In this document: one piece after another, positions 1 through 6,020 of the stretch
Layout: the number at the start of each line of letters is the position of its first letter
Position numbering within the stretch: position 1 is the first letter of the stretch
Source: a virus
Virus record (IMG/VR): IMGVR_UViG_3300028840_000660
Coordinates: 1-47,016 of that record
DNA: 47,016 nt
Direction: 5' to 3' (one strand)
Program-made: the position numbers and the translations under genes
Notes under the pieces: generated by a model
What the model was told of the DNA's origin: nothing
Seen by the model: only the letters and a program-made list of their open reading frames with translations
Databases searched by the model: none

Positions 1-144
1 CTGTTTCCTCAAAGCTATGGGAGTACAGCCTAATGGCGAAACCGCCGATGCTAAAGAAGTGCGAAAAGTGTCCACTGGTGGACAAAAACCAGTTCGTTCC
101 CGTCGAACGCCCGTTACAAGAGCCGACGTTGATCGTTATCGCCG
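1..144. repeat. Terminal direct repeat, left copy (circle junction)
   Basis: The first 144 bases are identical to the last 144 bases of the window (46873-47016). The simplest reading is a circular or terminally redundant genome cut at an arbitrary point by the assembler. The repeat lies inside coding sequence (end of a zinc-ribbon gene and start of the DNA polymerase gene), which argues against a true physical end here. The unique length is then about 46,872 bp. Confidence 0.9.
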
Positions 145-2306
145 AAGCGCCAGGGCAGACCGAAGTGCAAAAGAGAAGGCCGCTGATAGGGCAAGCGGGA
201 AGCAGGTTCAGGAGGGATCTAAACAAGGTGGGTGGAAATCACTTACGGTGCGTACTGATGAACACAGTGAACTGCCGACCTCCGCAGAACAGCAAGCCAA
301 CGGCACCGATGATACGGAGGTGTAGGCAGTATGTGGATTCTGTACTGGATGAGTATCCCGATCTTCCTATTCTTTTGCTTGGCGACGTGGCTGGTAGGTC
401 GTTCATTGTCAAAGACGAAAGGTTCCAGATCACAAAGGATCGAGGATACGCCTACGACACCAATGCTAATCGCCCTGGATTCCTTACATTCCACCCCTCC
501 TTCATTAACCGTTGCTATCACTATGATCCCATTGCAGTCCAAGTCTGGGAACATGACCTTCAGCGTGCCTGGGATTGGGGGGTGGGCAACTTTAGATACC
601 AAGATGAATACGATTATCGGTGTAGCGTCAATCACCACGACATCATAGATTATTGTGTACAGACCAGGGACTTGCTGGCGGTGGACATAGAAACCTCGGG
701 GCTTGATCCTCGTAGCGACACAATCACCGGCATAGCGTTCTGCCATACTCCTAACGATTCCATTGCCGTTCCTTGGCCGATCACCCAGAACGAAACCTAC
801 CTCGCCATCAAGGAAGTCCTGGAAAATCCCAAAGTCCACAAAGTATTTCAAAATGGTTTGTTCGATGTACAATTCCTAACAGTAGCAGGTATCCATACCG
901 AAGGATGGACATTCGATACCCGCTACGCCCACCATTGTACCTTGCCTGACGGTTCGAAGTATTTACGACCTCACAGCTTGAAATTTATGAACTCCATCTA
1001 CACCAACCTCCCACCATACAAAGCAGAATACACCGAGGTATATGGAGGTACCGGCAATGTCGATGTGGACACGATTCAAGAACTGGCTTGCCACGACACC
1101 AACGCCACGCTCCAGATCGCCCGGTGCTTACGAAAAGAACACGACCTATTGGAGCTTAATGAGTACTTTGCAACAGTACTTATGCCAACAATGTCCGTCA
1201 TCAACGACATGCACGTACGCGGTGTTAGGATTGCCGTTGAACGCCTCAAGACTTTGCAGGAGGTACTCAAGCCCAAGCTTAAAGAAATTGAGAAGTCCTT
1301 CATCGGCGTGAACCTGAACAGCCCAAAGCAAGTGGGCGATCATTTGACCGACATCGGTGTACAACTCACAAAGAAAACTCCCACCGGCAATCTGAAAGTG
1401 GACGCCGCTACGCTCCAGGAATTGCTGGACCGGGAAGAGAATCAGGAACACGCCAACGATATTGAGATGCTGTTGAAGTACCACGACCTCAAGAAAATGG
1501 AGGGCACATATTGCACTGGACTATTAAAACGCCTACATACTGGTCGGCTACATACGTCGTTTTCCATCGGCCCTTCCACGGGACGGTTCGCATCGTCCGA
1601 TCCAAATCTACAAAATATTCCAGAAGAAATACGCGAATACTTCATACCAGACGAAAACATGAAATGGGTAAAGGCAGACTACACACAGGTCGAACTATTC
1701 GTAGCCGCATTGGAGTACCAAGATGAAGATCTACTCGGGCATCTCCGATCTGGGGTTGACGTTCATGATACCTTACAACGACGTGCTTTCGGTGATCAGT
1801 ATGTCGCCAGTGATAAACGACAAAGACGAATTGCGAAGACAGTCGTGTTTGGGACTCTGTACGGACGAGGAGCGAGAGCTATTGCGGTCGCATTTGGAGT
1901 GTCTGTTGAACGGGCTAAACGATGGCAAGACGCCCTCTTCGAAACTTATCCTGCCATCAGGGAAGGACAGCAAAAGCAAGCCAGGGAAGCGAAGAAAAGC
2001 GGGATCATCCGTAGTAAGTTTGGAAACATCCGACAAACCAGGGAGTACACCAAAATAGTAAACCATCCGATTCAAGGCGGTGCAGCTGGTATCCTATGTA
2101 TTGCTTTGAAAAATGTTGGCGACCGGCTCCGCACCCTCCAACCATTGATCACAGTCCATGATGAAATAGATTTTCAAGTACCTACCGAACATCTTGCCGA
2201 ACACAAGCGACTAATCACGGACTGCATGTCAGCACCCATTGCACAGTTCGACCACTTTCAATTCCCGATTGATATAGACGTGGGGGAATCATGGGCGATC
2301 CATTAG
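33..2306 (+). CDS. Uracil-DNA glycosylase / 3'-5' exonuclease / family A DNA polymerase fusion
   Basis: Replicative DNA polymerase of 757 residues with three domains. Residues 1-165 are a family 4-type uracil-DNA glycosylase: Cys10, Cys13, Cys81 and Cys97 have the spacing of the 4Fe-4S ligands, the EAPG motif is at 38-41 and a HPS motif is at 154-156. Residues 210-360 are a DnaQ-like exonuclease with Asp218/Glu220, Asn274/Asp278 and Asp355. The polymerase domain carries motif A around Asp549 (DYTQVEL), motif B with Arg598, Lys602, Phe606 and Tyr610, and motif C HDE at 709-711. All catalytic acids appear intact. Phe606 corresponds to E. coli Pol I Phe762. Motif A ends in Phe where cellular enzymes have Arg. 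GGGAG at 19-23 supports the ATG at 33. The gene overlaps the next by 16 bp. Similar UDG fusions are known in some phage polymerases such as that of SPO1. Confidence 0.93.
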   Translation: MAKPPMLKKCEKCPLVDKNQFVPVERPLQEPTLIVIAEAPGQTEVQKRRPLIGQAGSRFRRDLNKVGGNHLRCVLMNTVNCRPPQNSKPTAPMIRRCRQYVDSVLDEYPDLPILLLGDVAGRSFIVKDERFQITKDRGYAYDTNANRPGFLTFHPSFINRCYHYDPIAVQVWEHDLQRAWDWGVGNFRYQDEYDYRCSVNHHDIIDYCVQTRDLLAVDIETSGLDPRSDTITGIAFCHTPNDSIAVPWPITQNETYLAIKEVLENPKVHKVFQNGLFDVQFLTVAGIHTEGWTFDTRYAHHCTLPDGSKYLRPHSLKFMNSIYTNLPPYKAEYTEVYGGTGNVDVDTIQELACHDTNATLQIARCLRKEHDLLELNEYFATVLMPTMSVINDMHVRGVRIAVERLKTLQEVLKPKLKEIEKSFIGVNLNSPKQVGDHLTDIGVQLTKKTPTGNLKVDAATLQELLDREENQEHANDIEMLLKYHDLKKMEGTYCTGLLKRLHTGRLHTSFSIGPSTGRFASSDPNLQNIPEEIREYFIPDENMKWVKADYTQVELFVAALEYQDEDLLGHLRSGVDVHDTLQRRAFGDQYVASDKRQRRIAKTVVFGTLYGRGARAIAVAFGVSVERAKRWQDALFETYPAIREGQQKQAREAKKSGIIRSKFGNIRQTREYTKIVNHPIQGGAAGILCIALKNVGDRLRTLQPLITVHDEIDFQVPTEHLAEHKRLITDCMSAPIAQFDHFQFPIDIDVGESWAIH

Positions 2307-3496
2307 TAAAGAATATACCAGACACAGGATGGATAGCGGAGTACATGAAATGGACCGAAGAGTCCGAACCACCGGCACGATTTAGATTTGCAACGGCGAT
2401 GGGTTTGATCAGTGCCGCAGTAAATAGGAAAGTGTGGCTGCCGTATGAGAACCGTGGGACGTACCCCAACCTGTGGATATTGCTGATGGGTCCACCCGGT
2501 TGCGGCAAGGACAGTGCGATCAACCAGGGATACGATCTGTTCATGCATATGGAAAACAGACCGAAAGTTATTGCCGAAAAGATTACACCAGAAGCACTGA
2601 TCAAAACGCTTGCACAGAACCGCGCCCAGGAAGGAGCAACGTCCACGAAAATGAACCGGGACTGCAAAGGCGTTGTGTTTGCACCAGAACTGGCAACGTT
2701 CCTCGGCAAGAGCAGGTACAATGAAGGGATGATGTCATTGTTGACGAGGCTCTACGATTGCCCATCCATCCTTCCAACCGAAACAATCATCCGGCACAAC
2801 ATAACCCTTGTGGATGTTTGCTTGTCCATGCTATGGGGTTCCACGCCGGACTGGTACACCCGGTACATGCCTGAAGGTGCAATGTGCGGTGGGTTCATGT
2901 CAAGGGTGACGTACTTCTTTTATCTTCAACGTGAGAAACGCATACCAAACCCCAAACCGTTCGACCTTGAACATCAGAACAGGTTGGTCACGGTCCTTGA
3001 CCAGATCGGTGCGCTGCAAGGTCCAATGGAAATCGTTGATGACGCCAAGGAAATGTACGATAAGTGGTACTGTGCGCTGCCCGATCCGGCAGACAATGGA
3101 GGGGAAGAGGTTGATGGATATATCAGTCGCAAGCCAATGACGGTAAAGAAGATCGCCATGATCCTGTCCATCAGCGAGTCGGACAACAAAAAAATTAAGC
3201 TCGACCACATGGACAAAGCCATCAAGATCATGGAGATACTGGAGAGGCATTTGTACATCGAAGTACCGAAGTTGGCAAGCACTGGACACGCACTGGCAAC
3301 GGACGAAGTACTACGTGTCCTGAAACTCAAACCGGAAATGTCCCGCAGGGAAGCAATGCAACGGTCGTATCGCAAACTGGAGGGGAAACGTGAAGAGTTC
3401 GACAAAATCATTGATTGGTTGTTGCATATGGAAAGCATTAAGCAGTTTAGAAAAGATGGTGCGACTGCTATCTGGTACAAAGCATTACGAAGGTAG
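2291..3496 (+). CDS. DUF3987-like P-loop primase/helicase-type replication protein
   Basis: Protein of 401 residues with an N-terminal segment and a P-loop at 67-73 (GPPGCGK), followed by a Walker B-like stretch near 127-134 (GVVFAPEL). The overall pattern (hydrophobic strand, P-loop, APEL, then a conserved W-G-S-T-P segment near residue 180) resembles DUF3987-type ATPases, which in phages serve as replicative helicase or primase-helicase proteins. The residue after the P-loop lysine is Asp74 instead of Ser/Thr, with Ser75 following. The gene overlaps the end of the polymerase gene by 16 bp, so the two are probably translationally coupled replisome parts. No separate DnaB-like helicase or primase was recognised elsewhere, which strengthens this role by exclusion. 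Confidence 0.7.
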   Translation: MGDPLVKNIPDTGWIAEYMKWTEESEPPARFRFATAMGLISAAVNRKVWLPYENRGTYPNLWILLMGPPGCGKDSAINQGYDLFMHMENRPKVIAEKITPEALIKTLAQNRAQEGATSTKMNRDCKGVVFAPELATFLGKSRYNEGMMSLLTRLYDCPSILPTETIIRHNITLVDVCLSMLWGSTPDWYTRYMPEGAMCGGFMSRVTYFFYLQREKRIPNPKPFDLEHQNRLVTVLDQIGALQGPMEIVDDAKEMYDKWYCALPDPADNGGEEVDGYISRKPMTVKKIAMILSISESDNKKIKLDHMDKAIKIMEILERHLYIEVPKLASTGHALATDEVLRVLKLKPEMSRREAMQRSYRKLEGKREEFDKIIDWLLHMESIKQFRKDGATAIWYKALRR

Positions 3497-3505
3497 GAGG
3501 TACAA

Positions 3506-3790
3506 ATGGACACGAGAACTGCCGTAGCATTGGGTGCATTATTAATCACCCTGGTTGGTGGGACCGTAGCGGCGGTGGATTACTTCGCCAAGTCGGATGA
3601 CCTACAGCTGGTTGAGTACCGCCTTGACCAGAAGATCAGGAACGATCAGATTTATGATTTGTACCGTGAAGCGTGGAGGTACGAGAATCGATACGAAGGG
3701 ACGCCTGTTTGTGACTGGCCGCACGATGACAAGGAGAGGTACAGGAAGATTAAGTTGAAGTTGCGGCGGTTGGAAGGGGAGGTGAGATGA
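3506..3790 (+). CDS. Small single-pass membrane protein
   Basis: Protein of 94 residues. Residues 5-26 form one hydrophobic segment after a short charged N-terminus, followed by a charged, Lys/Arg/Asp-rich, probably helical tail. AGGAGGT at 3495-3501 supports the ATG at 3506. It ends in an ATGA overlap with the next gene. It could be an inner-membrane anchor or a spanin-like lysis protein, but nothing specific shows this; the lysis genes recognised here are elsewhere. Function unknown. Confidence 0.7.
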   Translation: MDTRTAVALGALLITLVGGTVAAVDYFAKSDDLQLVEYRLDQKIRNDQIYDLYREAWRYENRYEGTPVCDWPHDDKERYRKIKLKLRRLEGEVR

Positions 3791-4029
3791 TAGAACATAT
3801 TCCCGGCATGTGGGCAGACATGGTGGACAGGGAGAGGGCGAAGCGTAAGAAGGCCGAGGCCGAGCTTGCGACCGCCGAAGACGACAAAGTGACTCTCTTC
3901 AGCGAGGCGGTGCGGCTAAAAAACGAGCTTGCCGAGGCGAAGCGTGTGCTTTTTACGGTTGCGAGCTGTTGGAAATGTCAAAGCTGTTGTGAACTGGCAA
4001 AGAAAACTTTGGGGGTGAAAAGTGGGTGA
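3787..4029 (+). CDS. Coiled-coil protein with C-terminal Cys cluster
   Basis: An 80-residue protein. Residues 14-56 are an uninterrupted charged heptad-like helix rich in Ala, Glu and Lys. The tail contains a compact Cys cluster, CWKCQSCC, around residues 61-68, which may bind metal. The start ATG overlaps the upstream stop (ATGA), and the end overlaps the next gene by 8 bp. Its DNA shares short exact repeats with the next gene, so the two may derive from a common coiled-coil module. Function unknown. Confidence 0.65.
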   Translation: MIEHIPGMWADMVDRERAKRKKAEAELATAEDDKVTLFSEAVRLKNELAEAKRVLFTVASCWKCQSCCELAKKTLGVKSG

Positions 4030-4323
4030 TTACGAAAGGGCAATAGTTGCTGCCTCGTACTGGCTGGACGCTTCCCCGCATGAACGGACAGAAGGGGATG
4101 GCTTGGTTCTCGCACAAGCTGTAAGAGACTTGTTGGACGAGCTTGCCGAGGCGAATACCCTACTCAAGCAAGAACAGGAAGAGTGCGGCAAGCACTTGGA
4201 CGAGAAATGCAAGTTGCGTTTTGAGTTAAACAGGGCCGAGGCCGAGCTTGCCGAGTTGCGGGGTAAGCATTGGAATCAATCAGCCGACATAGTGAGTGTA
4301 AGAGCCGAGCTTGTCGAGGCGAA
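3853..4323 (+). repeat. Dispersed 17-bp direct repeats in two coiled-coil genes
   Basis: GCCGAGGCCGAGCTTGC occurs at 3853-3869 and 4235-4251. GAGCTTGCCGAGGCGAA occurs at 3925-3941 and 4139-4155, with a one-mismatch copy at 4307-4323. All are in the same reading phase of the coiled-coil genes and encode Ala-Glu-Leu-type heptads. They most likely reflect duplication of heptad-encoding units. Confidence 0.6.
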
Positions 4324-4573
4324 GGATTACTGTATCGACATACTACAGGTTATTGCCCCACAGGTTGAGCCGCTCGACACCGTAGTTGGTCTTATATCGC
4401 AACTGGATAACATCTCCGCTGGCTGGAAGGCCGAACGGGACCGGCTGCGTGAAGGCCACAAGAGAATAGAGAAAATTGTGGGGGAGCAGAAGGATACCAT
4501 CGTTGGGTTACAGGGTTATGCGACAGGGCTGCGGGAGGCGTTGGAGAAGCTGATAGAAGGAGGACAACAATGA
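4022..4573 (+). CDS. Long coiled-coil protein, unknown function
   Basis: A 183-residue protein starting with GTG at 4022; GGGGGTG just upstream is a weak ribosome-binding site and coupling to the upstream gene is likely. Most of the chain is predicted helical, with Ala/Glu/Leu heptads and recurring ELAEA-type blocks. It is probably an elongated dimer or trimer. The stop overlaps the next ATG by 4 bp. No enzymatic motif is visible. Confidence 0.65.
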   Translation: MGDYERAIVAASYWLDASPHERTEGDGLVLAQAVRDLLDELAEANTLLKQEQEECGKHLDEKCKLRFELNRAEAELAELRGKHWNQSADIVSVRAELVEAKDYCIDILQVIAPQVEPLDTVVGLISQLDNISAGWKAERDRLREGHKRIEKIVGEQKDTIVGLQGYATGLREALEKLIEGGQQ

Positions 4574-4782
4574 ACAAAGCTAACTTCTGCATCGAATGCG
4601 GCGTCTGTCTACGCCACGACGACAACAAACATTTACTGTACTGTAACCGATGTTTTCACTACTTGGAGGGTCACAATGAAATCCCAGAAGAACTTCTTAG
4701 ATTTTGTGTCGGACGTTCAGGAAGATCCAAACCTGCTAACTGCGTTTGCGAAGGAAAGAAAGGAGAAGACAGCACTGTTTAA
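4570..4782 (+). CDS. Small zinc-ribbon-like protein
   Basis: A 70-residue protein with a strong ribosome-binding site (AGGAGGA at 4558-4564) before ATG 4570. The N-terminal 35 residues contain Cys7, Cys10 and Cys13 and then a CNRC pair, a plausible zinc-binding knuckle pair. The second half overlaps the next gene by 107 bp in another frame and looks unstructured. The domain is therefore encoded mostly in the non-overlapping part. Function unknown; possibly regulatory. Confidence 0.55.
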   Translation: MNKANFCIECGVCLRHDDNKHLLYCNRCFHYLEGHNEIPEELLRFCVGRSGRSKPANCVCEGKKGEDSTV

Positions 4783-4888
4783 GTTCTTCAAGGACAAAGG
4801 ATATACCGTCAGCGTTGAGGATTGCAGCAAGATGGCAGCGTGTTTGATTGGAGGGATGTCTATACAGAGTTACATCGACAGCTATTAG
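4676..4888 (+). CDS. Nif11-domain-like small protein
   Basis: A 70-residue protein with GGAGGG at 4665-4670 just before ATG 4676. The pattern 'FL-D-V-ED-L--A' near the N-terminus followed by 'F-K-KGY-VS-ED' matches the general shape of Nif11 domains, which elsewhere serve as leader peptides for ribosomally made, modified peptides or occur in proteins near nitrogenase. No modification enzyme lies nearby, so a peptide-precursor role is not supported. It overlaps the upstream zinc-ribbon ORF by 107 bp. Family assignment is tentative. Confidence 0.5.
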   Translation: MKSQKNFLDFVSDVQEDPNLLTAFAKERKEKTALFKFFKDKGYTVSVEDCSKMAACLIGGMSIQSYIDSY

Positions 4889-4897
4889 GAGGAAAGA

Positions 4898-5131
4898 ATG
4901 AAATGGAAACCATGTCTTAATAAAGACTGCAAGTTCTACGTCGAAGCCGAATGCGAACTGCGAATCTCGCAACGCATTCCACGCAAAGCACTGATCATGG
5001 AATTCGGCAGTCACGAAAACATCGCCGTTACAACGTACGGCAGCGGTCGAGCGGTAGTATATCCTTGCACGTTCTGTAAGGACTACGATGCTACGAAGTT
5101 TGATGTGTACAAGGAGCAAAGTGATGGCTAG
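4898..5131 (+). CDS. Cys-containing small protein, unknown function
   Basis: A 77-residue protein with AGGAGG at 4889-4894 before ATG 4898. Cysteines at residues 6 and 11, a further Cys near 19 and a CTFC pair near the C-terminus suggest a zinc-binding fold. The gene ends 8 bp inside the following endolysin gene. Not recognised beyond this. Confidence 0.6.
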   Translation: MKWKPCLNKDCKFYVEAECELRISQRIPRKALIMEFGSHENIAVTTYGSGRAVVYPCTFCKDYDATKFDVYKEQSDG

Positions 5132-5468
5132 GAAACTATCAGTACAACAGGATCTATTCCTTCGGGACGTCCACAAGCTGCTGACGTACGCTTGGGCTAA
5201 TGGGTTCAGCGTGACCGTTGGGGAAGCATACCGTACACTCGATCAGCAAGGATTACATTTTGCTAACGGCAGATCAAAGACGATGAAGAGCAAGCACTTG
5301 AAGCGGTTGGCTATTGATCTTAACTTCTTCAAGGACGACGATCTAATTACCAGCAAAGCAAAGCTACAACAGGTCGGCGATCACTGGGAAGCATTGAATC
5401 GTCGGAATCGGTGGGGTGGTAATTGGGGTTGGGTAGACGCTGGACACTTCGAAAGGGAACAGGAATGA
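5124..5468 (+). CDS. M15-family peptidase endolysin (L-alanyl-D-glutamate peptidase type)
   Basis: Cell-wall lysis enzyme that would cleave peptide cross-links of peptidoglycan. The 114-residue product has the M15/VanY-like zinc triad: His58 and Asp65 in SKHLKRLAIDLN and His108 in the C-terminal DAGHFE. A Trp/Gly-rich WGGNWGW stretch precedes the last ligand, as usual in phage M15C enzymes. AAGGAG at 5111-5116 selects ATG 5124; an in-frame upstream start at 5088 would lie inside the previous gene. There is no signal peptide, so export to the wall needs a holin; a holin-like gene lies at 11347-11526 on the other strand. Confidence 0.88.
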   Translation: MARKLSVQQDLFLRDVHKLLTYAWANGFSVTVGEAYRTLDQQGLHFANGRSKTMKSKHLKRLAIDLNFFKDDDLITSKAKLQQVGDHWEALNRRNRWGGNWGWVDAGHFEREQE

Positions 5469-5800
5469 AAAGATCCCGTAGATTGGCACGGGGTAGGTTG
5501 TTCGACAAACTCCGCAAGGAAGGCATGAAGCTGGAGGAAGTGGCAAAGAAGTATGGTGTATCGAAAATGACTGTACAACGACAGATAAAGGAGGCAAACC
5601 GGGATGACCCGAAACTTCGAAGCGACGGGCAAGCGTATAGGAAGGATGACGGACAAGAAAAACGAAGCTTACGGGGACAGCTTCACAAGAAGTGGCCGTA
5701 TCTTGCAAGTTCTGTATCCGAATGGGATCCCGACGAACTCGTACGTCTACGCATTAGGGATGTTACGGATAGTCGACAAGTTGTTTCGGATAGCGACTAA
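5465..5800 (+). CDS. Helix-turn-helix protein
   Basis: A 111-residue ORF starting at ATG 5465, whose TGA overlap with the endolysin stop suggests coupling. Residues 20-43 (KLEEVAKKYGVSKMTVQRQI) form a clear helix-turn-helix like those of resolvases and small phage DNA-binding proteins. The remainder (from about residue 48) overlaps the Nmad1-like gene in another frame by 197 bp and is basic and low in complexity. The functional part is probably the first 50 residues. It may bind DNA as a regulator or terminase-like factor. Confidence 0.6.
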   Translation: MKRSRRLARGRLFDKLRKEGMKLEEVAKKYGVSKMTVQRQIKEANRDDPKLRSDGQAYRKDDGQEKRSLRGQLHKKWPYLASSVSEWDPDELVRLRIRDVTDSRQVVSDSD

Positions 5801-6020
5801 TCCAACGGCGTTTGACGAAGATCCCTGGCAGGACATCGCCGGATATGCGCTGCTTATGGTGGGCCGAGAAGATCCTTGCGAGACTTTTGGGTCCGTTGAA
5901 GGCGATCCAGACGGGTTGCACGGTTTCCTCCCGACTGTGGATAGTACTTCTCCTGCCATTCAGAAAGAAGGTTATGAACCTCTCCCGTCGTCGGAGACTC
6001 ATAACGAAGATAGCGCTTGA
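5604..6020 (+). CDS. Nmad1/DUF1599-like nucleotide-modification-associated protein
   Basis: A 138-residue protein. Residues 21-88 contain GDSFTRSGRIL, LYPNGI, RIVDKLFRIA and WQDIAGYALLM. This is the signature of DUF1599 (nucleotide modification associated domain 1), a family common in phages and linked by comparative genomics to modified-base metabolism; biochemical function is unknown. GGAGG at 5590-5594 supports ATG 5604; ATG 5646 is an alternative with poorer spacing. The start overlaps the HTH gene by 197 bp. The C-terminal tail, outside the domain, overlaps the convergent virion gene by 167 bp. Confidence 0.78.
   Translation: MTRNFEATGKRIGRMTDKKNEAYGDSFTRSGRILQVLYPNGIPTNSYVYALGMLRIVDKLFRIATNPTAFDEDPWQDIAGYALLMVGREDPCETFGSVEGDPDGLHGFLPTVDSTSPAIQKEGYEPLPSSETHNEDSA

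Noticed and set aside
17-325. Separate gene of 102 residues
   Set aside because: It is the downstream part of the zinc-ribbon frame that starts at 46742 when the genome is circularised; the ATG at 17 has no ribosome-binding site.
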